Shown here: one piece after another, positions 41,313 through 49,000 of the stretch | How the letters are laid out: every line of letters starts with the position of its first letter | Numbering within the stretch: the first letter of the stretch is position 1 | Notes under the pieces: model-generated | The model's database searches: none | Told to the model about the DNA's origin: nothing | The model's input: only the letters and a program-made list of their open reading frames with translations | Translations under genes and position numbers: made by a program | Source of the DNA: Pelotomaculum thermopropionicum SI | GTDB taxonomy: Bacteria; Bacillota; Desulfotomaculia; Desulfotomaculales; Pelotomaculaceae | Direction of reading: 5' to 3' | Length of the DNA: 64,000 nucleotides | NCBI GenBank assembly: GCA_000010565.1 | Contig: AP009389.1 | Location: 62,001-126,000, forward strand

Positions 41313-41879
41313 ATGGCCTTCACCATCTCCGGCAGCTTTTACGACGGCCGCAGTCAAACCTGGGAATTGATCAAGTCTTTCGGCGAGGCGGTGCGCTTCC
41401 AGGAGCAGGGCGGCGCAGCCTGCCTGTTGGTTTTTCTGGCGGGCGTGCTGATCATGCTGGCGGTAATGTGCTTTTTAAACTATCGCCGCAGGGAGGACTT
41501 TGTCCTTTTTACCGAAACGGCTGCGGGGGAGCAAAAAAGGGAATGGTTCCGCCTGAGGCTCGACCGGGACGTGCTGTACGCGCCGGAAAACAGCACCGAT
41601 TTCAGCAGAGGGAAAATCAGGGATCTGAGCGCCGGTGGAATTCAGTTTGCGGCCGGCCGGGAGCTGAAGGCAAACGACATGCTGCAGCTTGTTATTGATC
41701 TAAGCCCCTACATGAAACTAAACCTTGCCGGGCGGGTGGTCTGGACCGCGGAAAACCCCGAAGGAGGGGAAAACAGCCGCTTTCTGACGGGCGTGCAGTT
41801 CGTCGGCATGACGCCGGCGGAGCAGGACAGGCTGGCCAGGATCATCTTGTGGGAGCAGCAGGCGCAGATGCAAAAATAG
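41313..41879 (+). CDS. Membrane-anchored PilZ-domain protein
   Basis: A 188-residue protein with one membrane segment (about 36-56, ACLLVFLAGVLIMLAVMCFL) and a cytoplasmic PilZ domain. The c-di-GMP-binding signature is present as an Arg-rich EWFRLRLDRD motif and, about 25 residues on, DLSAGGIQF (the D/N-x-S-x-x-G motif). It is likely a c-di-GMP receptor acting at the membrane, as in YpfA-like proteins. Start: ATG 41313 behind AAAGGAG at about 41295-41301; GTG 41301 overlaps that site. It follows the MFS pair after a 140-base gap. Confidence 0.85.
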   Translation: MAFTISGSFYDGRSQTWELIKSFGEAVRFQEQGGAACLLVFLAGVLIMLAVMCFLNYRRREDFVLFTETAAGEQKREWFRLRLDRDVLYAPENSTDFSRGKIRDLSAGGIQFAAGRELKANDMLQLVIDLSPYMKLNLAGRVVWTAENPEGGENSRFLTGVQFVGMTPAEQDRLARIILWEQQAQMQK

Positions 41880-42003
41880 AAAAATGGTTTTCGGGCGGTG
41901 TATAAGCTGGCCGGGGAAAAGGAGGCCACGAAGGCTATTGTAGTATCCGCAAGGACAGATGGGGAGGTTTGCTTACCGGCACGAAAAAGGGTGAAAAGCT
42001 AAG

Positions 42004-42045
42004 AAGGGCTGTCCATCAAGCTAAAGCGATGGCAGCCCTTAATTT
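42004..42045 (+). terminator. Strong hairpin between the PilZ gene and htpG
   Basis: AAGGGCTGTCCATC pairs with GATGGCAGCCCTT across a ten-base loop (one mismatch), then AATTTTT on the plus strand. The base of the stem reaches the htpG stop. It may serve both strands. Confidence 0.7.
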
Positions 42046-43914
42046 TTAGCGGTCTACCAGAGTGCTCTCCAGGATCCGGTAGATCCTTTCAACCATGTCC
42101 CGCGGGTTGACGGCAAGGCCGGCGGAAATAACGGCGTTGTCGTAAATCTGCTCGGCCACGCAGCCTGCCAGTCCGGGGTTTTCCTTCCGCAGCGAGGCCA
42201 GGCGCTTGATCAGCCTGTGCCGCGGGTTAATCTCAAAAGCCTTCCGGCCGGCGGCCCGGAAATCCTTGTTGACCGCCTGCATCACCCGCTCCATGCTGCT
42301 GGTCATGTGCCCGTCCAGGTTTGTCAGAATGGCCGGGCTGTCCGAAAGGCGCCGGGAGCTTTTAACCTCGCCGGCCTTATCGCCCAGCACTTCTTTAAGC
42401 CAGGTTATGAGGGACTGCAGTTCGTTTCCGTCCAGCGGTTCCTCCTGCCCGCCGTCCAGGGCCGGCAGCTCCAGTGCGGCATTGTCTGCTGACAACAGCT
42501 TTTTGCCTTCAAATTCGCCCAGGGTGCTGAGGACAAAGTCGTCCACCGGCTCATAAGTGTAGATGACCTCAAAGCCGCAGGCCCGGAAAGCTTCAAGGTA
42601 CGGCCCGCATTCAATGGCCTCCCGCGAGGGGCCGTTTATGAAGTAAATGTCCTTCTGGCCATCCTTCATTCTTTCAACGTATTCGGAAAGCGAGGTCAAT
42701 TTTCCGGGTTCCGTTTCCGATGACTCAAAGCGCAGCAGCTTGGCCAGGTCGTTGCGGTGGGTGAAATCGGATACCGTCCCTTCCTTCAGAAATATGCCGA
42801 AGGTATTCCAGAACTCCGAATACTTTTCGGGATCTTCCCGGGCCTGTTCGCTCAAGAATTTGAGAAAGCGGCCGGTGATCACTTTTTGCAGCCTGGCTGC
42901 CAGGGCGCTGTCCTGCATGGTTTCGCGGGAGATGTTAAGCGGTATGTCTTCGCTGTCGATCACGCCTTTTAAAAAGCGCAGCCAGTCCGGCAGCAGCCCT
43001 TCCGGGTGCTGCTGGATCAGAACCTTGCGGCAGTAAAGGTTAACCCCCGGCTCCAGCCGGCCGAAGCCGAACCGCTCCAGGTTTTGCTTCGGGACGTACA
43101 AAAGGGCGTTTATGGTCAGGGGCGCGTCCGCGGTAAAGTGCAGGCGGTAAAGCGGCTCGTCGAACGCCCCGGCTATATACTTGTAAAACTCTTTATACTC
43201 TTCTTCCGTCACCTCGTTCTTGTTGCGCATCCAGATGGCCTGGACGGTATTTACCTGCTCCCCGTTGACCTTGATAGGGAAGGGCACAAAGCTGGAATAC
43301 TGCCGGATGATTTCCTTGACTTTTTCCGCGCCGGTAAATTCGCGGGCGTCTTCTTTGAGCTCCAGGATAACCCTGGTGCCCCGCCGCAGGCCTTCCGCCG
43401 GCCCCAGTTCATAGCTGCCGCTGCCGTCGGAAATCCATTCGCAGCCGTCCGCACCGGGGCGGTATGAACGGGTGAGGACGCGGACCCTTTTGGCCACCAT
43501 AAAGGCAGAATAAAAGCCCACGCCGAACTGACCGATCAGGTTTACGTCCTTTTTGCCGTTCTCCTTTAACTCCCGGATGAATTGTTTTGAGCCCGAGTGC
43601 GCTATTGTGCCCAGGTTTTCCACAAGCTCTTCCCTGGTCATGCCGATTCCGGTGTCGGCTACGGTAAGGGTGTTTTCCCTGCCGTCGAGTTCAATGGAAA
43701 TTTCCAGCGGCAGGTCTTCCCCGCCCGCGGCCTCCCGGTTGACCAGGCTTTCGTAGCGGAACTTCTCCAGCGCGTCGGCGCTGTTTGAAATCAGCTCCCG
43801 CAAAAAGATTTCGCGCTCGGTGTAAAGAGAATTTACCACAATGTCAAGCAGTTGCTTGACCTCAGCCTGAAATTCCCTGGTTTCAAATTGCTCTTTTAAT
43901 GGATTGGCCGGCAA
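42046..43914 (-). CDS. htpG: Chaperone HtpG (bacterial Hsp90)
   Basis: ATP-dependent dimeric chaperone. The N-terminal ATPase has ELISNSADALEK, DTGIGMTREELVENLGTIA and the lid glycines GQFGVGFYSAF. The middle and C-terminal domains follow to a normal total of about 622 residues. Start: a perfect AGGAGG lies eight bases before TTG 43914, whereas GTG 43923 overlaps that site, so TTG is preferred. It stands alone on the minus strand between hairpins. No CIRCE or other heat-shock operator was noticed upstream. Confidence 0.95.
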   Translation of the reverse strand: MPANPLKEQFETREFQAEVKQLLDIVVNSLYTEREIFLRELISNSADALEKFRYESLVNREAAGGEDLPLEISIELDGRENTLTVADTGIGMTREELVENLGTIAHSGSKQFIRELKENGKKDVNLIGQFGVGFYSAFMVAKRVRVLTRSYRPGADGCEWISDGSGSYELGPAEGLRRGTRVILELKEDAREFTGAEKVKEIIRQYSSFVPFPIKVNGEQVNTVQAIWMRNKNEVTEEEYKEFYKYIAGAFDEPLYRLHFTADAPLTINALLYVPKQNLERFGFGRLEPGVNLYCRKVLIQQHPEGLLPDWLRFLKGVIDSEDIPLNISRETMQDSALAARLQKVITGRFLKFLSEQAREDPEKYSEFWNTFGIFLKEGTVSDFTHRNDLAKLLRFESSETEPGKLTSLSEYVERMKDGQKDIYFINGPSREAIECGPYLEAFRACGFEVIYTYEPVDDFVLSTLGEFEGKKLLSADNAALELPALDGGQEEPLDGNELQSLITWLKEVLGDKAGEVKSSRRLSDSPAILTNLDGHMTSSMERVMQAVNKDFRAAGRKAFEINPRHRLIKRLASLRKENPGLAGCVAEQIYDNAVISAGLAVNPRDMVERIYRILESTLVDR

Positions 43915-44080
43915 AGTAAACACCTCCTGCTTCAGCCCGTTGACCTTTGCTGACCATAAGTATAAGGCCGGGGCAGGCCGGTGTCAAGAAGCCGGCGGGG
44001 ATGCTAAAGGAACAAAAGCGCGACGAAAGGGGATAGGGCCGGTTATGTGAACCAAAGCGGCTGGTGGCTTTGGAACAATA

Positions 44081-44119
44081 AAAAAGCATAAATTCGTCGG
44101 CGCTGCGAATTCATGCTTA
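44081..44119 (-). terminator. Terminator of the PRC-barrel gene
   Basis: On the minus strand AAGCATGAATTCG pairs with CGAATTTATGCTT, followed by TTTTTATTG. Confidence 0.85.
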
Positions 44120-44172
44120 AAATGCCGGGCCGCTCATGATTTTCCCGGACGGACCCTTTCCGGCAGGGCCGG

Positions 44173-44955
44173 CTAAACGTCCTTCCGGGCCTCGCCGTTG
44201 CTTCCCGGGGGAGGTGCGCTTTCGGCGGGATCGTGGGCCGGGGCGGAACTTTCAGGGCTTTTTTGTTCCTCTCCGGACCCTGCTTGCGGCGGAGTTTCTT
44301 CCTTCGGACGGAATCCAAACCTCCTGTCTTTTTTTACCTTTTCAAGGGATTTATTGATGCTGGTGCTTATTTCTCTGGTTTTTTGCACCGTGTTCTCCCA
44401 GAGCTGGCCGGTGGATTCCCTGATGGTCTTGACGGTTTCCTGAAGGCCTCCTTCCAGTTTAAAAATATTGTTGAGACCTTCGTTGGTAACCACCACCACT
44501 TCTTTGCCCAGGGTGCGGACATAGGCAATGTCCAGAAAGGCGCGCCCCTTGATCACGCTGTTCAGGAAGTTGCCCGAAAACTCAAGCCCGGCTATGGTTC
44601 CGGTATCAAGGTCGACGTAGTACTCGTCGACATACCCCAGCACCGTTCCGTTTTCGGCAACCAGCCTGGCGCCGGTGACGGTCACCTTTTCTTTTAAAAG
44701 TTTTATTATCTCTGGCAGGCCGGCGGCCTTTTCCACTCCGGATGTTTTTTCAATGGTTATGGCATCGGTGCCCGTGCTGTGGATTTTATTGTAAGGTACG
44801 TACCTGTGTTCCTTAAACCAGCCCTTTTGCTCGATGATCAGCGCGGCCACCTTTTTTGCGGCGGGGTCCACCACCAGCCCTTTGACGGTTCCTATCTGCC
44901 GGCCTTCCTCCAGGCTGATAACCGGCATGGAGGCAAATTTTTTGCTTTTCCGCAA
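44173..44955 (-). CDS. PRC-barrel domain protein (two barrels)
   Basis: A 260-residue soluble protein. Two PRC-barrel-like units lie at about 1-75 (VISLEEGRQIGTVKGLVVDP) and 92-165 (LVAENGTVLGYVDEYYVDLDTG). A helical region (about 170-215, LQETVKTIRESTGQLWENT) and a disordered Pro/Ser/Glu tail follow. PRC barrels occur in photosynthetic reaction centres and in RimM, and as stand-alone proteins in Firmicutes (YlmC/YmxH type), where the role is not settled. TTG 44955 follows AAGGGGG. It is divergent from ctc and monocistronic. Confidence 0.82.
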   Translation of the reverse strand: MRKSKKFASMPVISLEEGRQIGTVKGLVVDPAAKKVAALIIEQKGWFKEHRYVPYNKIHSTGTDAITIEKTSGVEKAAGLPEIIKLLKEKVTVTGARLVAENGTVLGYVDEYYVDLDTGTIAGLEFSGNFLNSVIKGRAFLDIAYVRTLGKEVVVVTNEGLNNIFKLEGGLQETVKTIRESTGQLWENTVQKTREISTSINKSLEKVKKDRRFGFRPKEETPPQAGSGEEQKSPESSAPAHDPAESAPPPGSNGEARKDV

Positions 44956-45065
44956 CTACTGGCCCCCTTTTCAGCCATAATGTTTCTTAGCTAATTCATA
45001 TTCCCGGCGCAGAATGTTTATGACAAATAAAGGGAATAATAGAGCAAAAGGGGGTTTAAAGGCAA

Positions 45066-45695
45066 ATGACAGCGGAATTAGAAGCACAGGCAAGGACGGA
45101 GAAGACCAGAAGCTTTACTCACAGCCTGAGGGAGAAGGGAATGATCCCGGCCGTCGTATACGGGAAGAACGTGGGCAGCCTGTCGATTGCCGTTGATGCC
45201 GGGGAACTGCAAAAGATCCTGGAAGGAGCCGGCTCGAACGCCCTGATCAGGATGAAAATAAAGGAAAACGGAAAAATAAGAAAGCACAACGTGCTGGTAA
45301 AGGAGGTCCAGCGCGACCCGGTGCGGCGCGAGCTGATCCATGCTGATTTTCACCAGGTTTCGCTTAAAGACAGGGTGCACGCCACCGTGCCGGTCCATCT
45401 GACCGGCTCTGCCGCGGGGACGGTCGAAGGCGGGGTGCTCACGCCGCTGCTCCGGCGGGTTGAGATGGAGTGCCTGGCTTCGGAAATTCCGGAAGCAATA
45501 ACGGTGGATGTATCGGGACTGCGGATTGGGGATACAATTACTGTAGCTGATTTGCCCCTGCCGCCCGGGGTAAGGGCGCTGGAGGACCCGGAGGCTCCGG
45601 TTGTGACCGTAACCGCCGGGGAGAGGCCGGCGGCTGAACCGGCCGCCGCACCCGGTGCGGCACCGGCGGCAGGGCCTGAAGAAGCGGAGGAATAA
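45066..45695 (+). CDS. ctc: 50S ribosomal protein L25 / general stress protein Ctc
   Basis: Long form of L25 (TL5/Ctc), which binds 5S rRNA. The N-terminal L25 barrel (GMIPAVVYGKN, FHQVSLKDRVHATVPV) is followed by the C-terminal beta domain (GVLTPLLRRVEMECLASEIPE). It ends in an Ala/Pro/Glu-rich tail of about 25 residues. 209 residues fits. AAAGGGGG precedes ATG 45066. It lies between prs and pth, as in Bacillus. In that lineage ctc is under sigma-B, but no such promoter was seen here. Confidence 0.93.
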   Translation: MTAELEAQARTEKTRSFTHSLREKGMIPAVVYGKNVGSLSIAVDAGELQKILEGAGSNALIRMKIKENGKIRKHNVLVKEVQRDPVRRELIHADFHQVSLKDRVHATVPVHLTGSAAGTVEGGVLTPLLRRVEMECLASEIPEAITVDVSGLRIGDTITVADLPLPPGVRALEDPEAPVVTVTAGERPAAEPAAAPGAAPAAGPEEAEE

Positions 45696-45776
45696 GGCCG
45701 GGCCGGGCAAAATGGCACTTCCATCTGAAAACCGGCCGGGGTAAAATAGTTCCAGACCGGCCTTGGAGGTGCAGCA

Positions 45777-46342
45777 ATGAAGCTGATTGTGGGTCTTGGA
45801 ACCCGGGCGGGGAGTATGCCGGAACAAGGCATAACGCGGGATTCATGGTTATCGACCGCCTGGCCCCGGCTCTGGGGATAACGGTGGGGAAGAGGATGTT
45901 TAAAGCCCTTGTGGGCCAGGGGCGGATTGACGGGGAAAAGGTCGTGCTGGCCAAGCCCCAGACCTACATGAATTTAAGCGGGGAGGCGGTGGGTGCCCTG
46001 TTGAACTGGTACGGGCTGACCCCTGCCGACCTGATTGTCGTATACGATGACCTGGACCTGCCGCCCGGCAAGCTGCGCCTGCGCGCCGGGGGCGGTGCGG
46101 GCGGCCACAAAGGGGTTCAGTCCGTCATCCGGGTGTTGGGAACCGAAAATTTTGCCAGGGTCAGGGTTGGTATCGGCAGGCCGGCGGAACCGGGCCTCGA
46201 TCCGGCCGGTTACGTGTTAAGCCGCTTTGACCGCGATGAAGTTGAAATAATGAGAGAGGCCCTGGATCTGGCGGCGGCGGCCGTGCTGTGCATGGTCCGC
46301 GACGGCGTGGACCGGGCCATGAACCTCTATAACGGCAGGTAA
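45777..46342 (+). CDS. pth: Peptidyl-tRNA hydrolase, frameshifted in this sequence
   Basis: Recycles peptidyl-tRNA that falls off the ribosome. The correct start is ATG 45777, 4 bases after GGAGGTGCA, and reads MKLIVGLG. One base is then missing near 45800-45803: restoring an A gives GLGNPGGEYAGTRHNAGFMV, the invariant family N-terminus with the catalytic His of RHNAGF. As written, the frame is lost, and the unbroken part runs only from ATG 45845 (MVIDRLAPAL) to 46342, without the His. The rest (PQTYMNLSGEAV, VVYDDLDLPPGK, GGAGGHKGVQSVI) is intact. pth is normally essential, so a sequence error is more likely than a real defect. Confidence 0.93.
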
Positions 46343-46409
46343 GGCAATTTTCCGGGAAATTGCCCCGGTTGGGCCGGCGGGAAAGGCCGGGGAGGAGCGT
46401 TCTCTTGCG

Positions 46410-46811
46410 ATGCTGATGTCCCTTGTCCTGGCGGTGCCGGCGGCGGTTCTGGCATGGCTGGCAAACTGCCTGCTGGGCGGGCTGCCCCTGAAAAAAAAGG
46501 TCATCGTGGCTTCCTTTGTTGAGGAAGCCCTCAAGACCCTGCCGGCAGCATTTTTTTCCGCCAGCATTTTTCTGACCCACCTGTTTTTCGGGGCGGCGGA
46601 GGGAATATGGGAAATTCTTGCGGGGCGCCGCAACGGTTTCTACGCAGGCCTGTCCGCCCTGGCCAGCCATTCGCTGTTTGGCTGCATCACCTTATTTGCC
46701 TGCGATTTTTACGGTGTGGTACCCGCCCTGGCGGCCGGGTATCTGGCTCATGCCTTATGGAATTACGCCGTGCTTGAGTACCTGCCGGCCCGGCGGGACG
46801 GCAGGCGGTGA
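46410..46811 (+). CDS. Small PrsW-like membrane protein
   Basis: A 133-residue protein with about four hydrophobic segments. The order of motifs EEALK (about 36-40), FFGAAEGIWEI (E near 63), ASHSLFG (His near 85) and AHALWN (His near 113) matches the PrsW family of glutamic-type intramembrane proteases. These cleave anti-sigma factors in Bacillus and pro-sigma or other targets elsewhere. It is shorter than full PrsW, which has more helices. It lies between pth and fin, on the same strand, and so may belong to the sporulation-linked unit. ATG 46410 follows GGGGAGGAG with a long spacer. The catalytic role is inferred from motif order only. Confidence 0.6.
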   Translation: MLMSLVLAVPAAVLAWLANCLLGGLPLKKKVIVASFVEEALKTLPAAFFSASIFLTHLFFGAAEGIWEILAGRRNGFYAGLSALASHSLFGCITLFACDFYGVVPALAAGYLAHALWNYAVLEYLPARRDGRR

Positions 46812-46838
46812 AAAGCACAAAAACGGAGGAGGCCGGCT

Positions 46839-47072
46839 TTGAAGCTGCTTTACGTATGCGAGTGCTGCGATGCCGTTGTCGGCGAACTGAGCCTGCCGGT
46901 CCCGCCGGCAGGCGGTGCCCCGGCCGGCTTGACTGGTCTGGACCGGGAGGGTATAATAAAACCGGGTGAAGAAGGGGAAAGGGTCATCCTGACTTCCCTT
47001 TGCGACGACTGCAGGGAAACATTGTACGGCGGCCCCGGAAGCACCTTTTTTAACGGGCCTGCGCTGCACTGA
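46839..47072 (+). CDS. fin: Anti-sigma-F factor Fin family protein
   Basis: A 77-residue zinc-ribbon-like protein with N-terminal CECC (Cys7, 9, 10) and C-terminal CDDC (Cys55, 58). In Bacillus Fin (YabK) binds sigma-F to help switch the forespore to sigma-G, and its gene lies between pth and mfd, exactly the position here. The N-terminal YVCECCDAVVGEL and the SLCDDCRETLY end match that family. TTG 46839 follows GGAGGAGG. The middle is a longer Gly/Ala/Pro stretch than in Bacillus. Assignment rests on position and Cys pattern. Confidence 0.78.
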   Translation: MKLLYVCECCDAVVGELSLPVPPAGGAPAGLTGLDREGIIKPGEEGERVILTSLCDDCRETLYGGPGSTFFNGPALH

Positions 47073-47109
47073 AACTGTACTGCTAAGAGGTTAAACGGCT
47101 GCGTTGCTC

Positions 47110-47144
47110 AGAGCTTTGGCCTTGCTATGCTAAAGCTCTTTTTG
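47110..47144 (+). terminator. Terminator after fin
   Basis: AGAGCTTT (47110-47117), 14-base loop, AAAGCTCT (47132-47139), then TTTT. Confidence 0.75.
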
Positions 47145-47169
47145 TAATGGGCAAAAATGGAGGGATTGG

Positions 47170-48795
47170 ATGCGCGGTCTGCTCAAGCCGCTGCAGGCGG
47201 TGCCGGAGTTTATCGGCCTGATCCGCGGTCTTGAAAATAATTTCAGGCAACAGGCTGTTTTCGGCCTTTCGGGATCCCAGACAAGCTACCTGTATGCCGG
47301 GCTGGCCGGGGTAGCCGCACCGCTGCCGGTACTTGTGGTAACGCCGGGGGAGCGGGAGGCCTGCCAGATGGCAGACGAGATTGCCGGCCTCTTGCCGGGA
47401 GCGGCGGTAAAACTTTTCCCCGTGTGGCAGCTTTTGCCTTTTCAGATTATCGCCCACAGCAAAGAAGTTGAAGCCCAGCGCCTGCAGGTGCTGGAAAGCC
47501 TGGTCAGGGGTGAGCGGGCGGTGGTTATCGCTCCGGCGGAGGCCGTTTTAAGGCGTCTGGTTCCTCCCCAAATCTTTGGCAGGGCTGCTTTGCGCCTGGC
47601 CACAGGCGAGCGCGCCGGGCGCGATGATTTAATCCGCCGGCTGCTGGCCATGGGCTACGAGCGGGTCGGCCTGGTGGAGGGGCGGGGCCAGTTCTGCCTG
47701 CGGGGCGGGATTCTGGATGTATTCCCCATGACGGCGCACAGGCCGGTTCGCATCGAGTTTTTTGACGACGAGGTTGATTCAATCCGCCGCTTCAATGCCG
47801 CCACCCAGCGTTCCGAGGAAAAGATTGATGAAGTGGAAATAGGCGCGGCCAGGGAATTGATAGTCGAAGATAAAGCCTGGGAGAATTTCAGGCGCGCCTT
47901 GAAAAAAGAATACAGGGCCCAGGCGCTTAAACTGGAAAAGGCCGGCGAAACCGGGGCGGCCCGGCAGCTTGCCGAGAAATTCGCCGAAACGGCGGAAGGC
48001 GCCTGCGGCTATTTCAACGGCATAGAAAACTTCCTCCCCTATTTTTACCGGGAAGTAATAACCATTCTGGATTACCTCCCGGCCGGGGCACCTGTCATTG
48101 TGGACGACCCGGTGCGGGTGAAGGAAATGATCGATTCCATCCAGCGGGAACGGATGGAGACTTACAGCGACCTTTTGAGCCGGGGAAGGGTTCTTCCCTC
48201 CCAGTTTCTGGCTTACGCCGGCTGGAGCGATATTCAGGGCGGCCTTTCCCGGCATCCCGTCATTTACAGTTCGCTGCTGCCGCGGCAGCCGGATTTTGTG
48301 AGGCCGCAGCAAACCTTCAGCCTTCCCTGGAAGGCGATGCCCAGTTTCCTGGGCAACCTGAAAATGCTTGCGGAGGAAATCCGCCACTGGCGCAAATCTG
48401 GCTATGCTACCGTTATTCTCGTATCCAGCCACCACCGGGCGCAGCAGATCCTTTCATCTTTAAAGGATCACGGGGTTGACGCCTTTTATGCCAGTTCCCC
48501 CGAAGGGCATGTGAGAAGCGGCAACGTGCTGGTTGCCGTCGGCAGTTTGAGCGGCGGCTTTGAACTTCCCGATTGCCGGTTGGCCGTCGTTACCGAGCGG
48601 GACATTTACGGCCAGTTCAGAAGGGTTAAAAGGGAGCGCAAGCGTGTCGGGCGGATGGCCCCCTTTGTCGATTTAAGAGTGGGCGACTACGTGGTCCATG
48701 CCAATCACGGCATCGGGCAGTATCTTGGCGTGGTTCCCCTGACCATCGGGGGGCATTCCCAAGAAAAGGGAATAACCCTGCTTGGGTCCAAGTAA
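47170..48795 (+). CDS. mfd: Transcription-repair coupling factor Mfd, N-terminal part (frame broken)
   Basis: Mfd removes stalled RNA polymerase at lesions and recruits UvrA. This frame holds the UvrB-homology domains (GSQTSYLYAGLAGVA, FPVWQLLPFQIIAHSKE, GQFCLRGGILDVFP) and the start of the polymerase-interacting domain (VGDYVVHANHGIGQYLGV). After that the reading frame goes wrong: the last 20 or so residues to the stop at 48795 are not Mfd-like. The rest of the protein follows in another frame from 48995. ATG 47170 lies behind GGAGG with good spacing. Length 541 here plus 592 gives a normal total for Mfd. Confidence 0.9.
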   Translation: MRGLLKPLQAVPEFIGLIRGLENNFRQQAVFGLSGSQTSYLYAGLAGVAAPLPVLVVTPGEREACQMADEIAGLLPGAAVKLFPVWQLLPFQIIAHSKEVEAQRLQVLESLVRGERAVVIAPAEAVLRRLVPPQIFGRAALRLATGERAGRDDLIRRLLAMGYERVGLVEGRGQFCLRGGILDVFPMTAHRPVRIEFFDDEVDSIRRFNAATQRSEEKIDEVEIGAARELIVEDKAWENFRRALKKEYRAQALKLEKAGETGAARQLAEKFAETAEGACGYFNGIENFLPYFYREVITILDYLPAGAPVIVDDPVRVKEMIDSIQRERMETYSDLLSRGRVLPSQFLAYAGWSDIQGGLSRHPVIYSSLLPRQPDFVRPQQTFSLPWKAMPSFLGNLKMLAEEIRHWRKSGYATVILVSSHHRAQQILSSLKDHGVDAFYASSPEGHVRSGNVLVAVGSLSGGFELPDCRLAVVTERDIYGQFRRVKRERKRVGRMAPFVDLRVGDYVVHANHGIGQYLGVVPLTIGGHSQEKGITLLGSK

Positions 48796-49000
48796 TGCCC
48801 GGCGAAAGGATAAGCTTCTTACGTCCCCGTTGGAACCAGATCGGGCTGATCCAGAAATAACCTGGGCAGCGAAGGCGAGGCGCCGCGGCTGTCCCGCCTG
48901 GGCGGCGGCGAATGGGCCAGGGTAAAGGGAAGGGTTAAGGAAGCGGTCACGAGATGGTCCAGGAACTGCTGGCCCTGTATGCGGCCAGGAAACCATGCGC
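48748..49000 (+). other. Cluster of small indels inside mfd
   Basis: The conserved Mfd peptide can be followed only by changing frame repeatedly: GIPK near 48753, DKLYVPV near 48810, QIGLIQK near 48838, GSEGEAPRLSRLGGGEWARV at 48867-48926, and ALYAARETMRGH near 48972-49002. Many one- or two-base gains and losses lie at short runs of one base (GGGGGG, AAAA, TAA, GGAA). This is the pattern of poor sequence data, not of one mutation. Confidence 0.75.

Noticed and set aside
41905-41990. Possible c-di-GMP (GEMM) riboswitch downstream of the PilZ gene
   Set aside because: The first half of the conserved aptamer is missing and no gene follows; similarity is too weak.
45777-45850. Programmed frameshift in pth
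   Set aside because: No slippery heptamer or downstream stimulator; such control is not known for pth, and a missing base explains it more simply.
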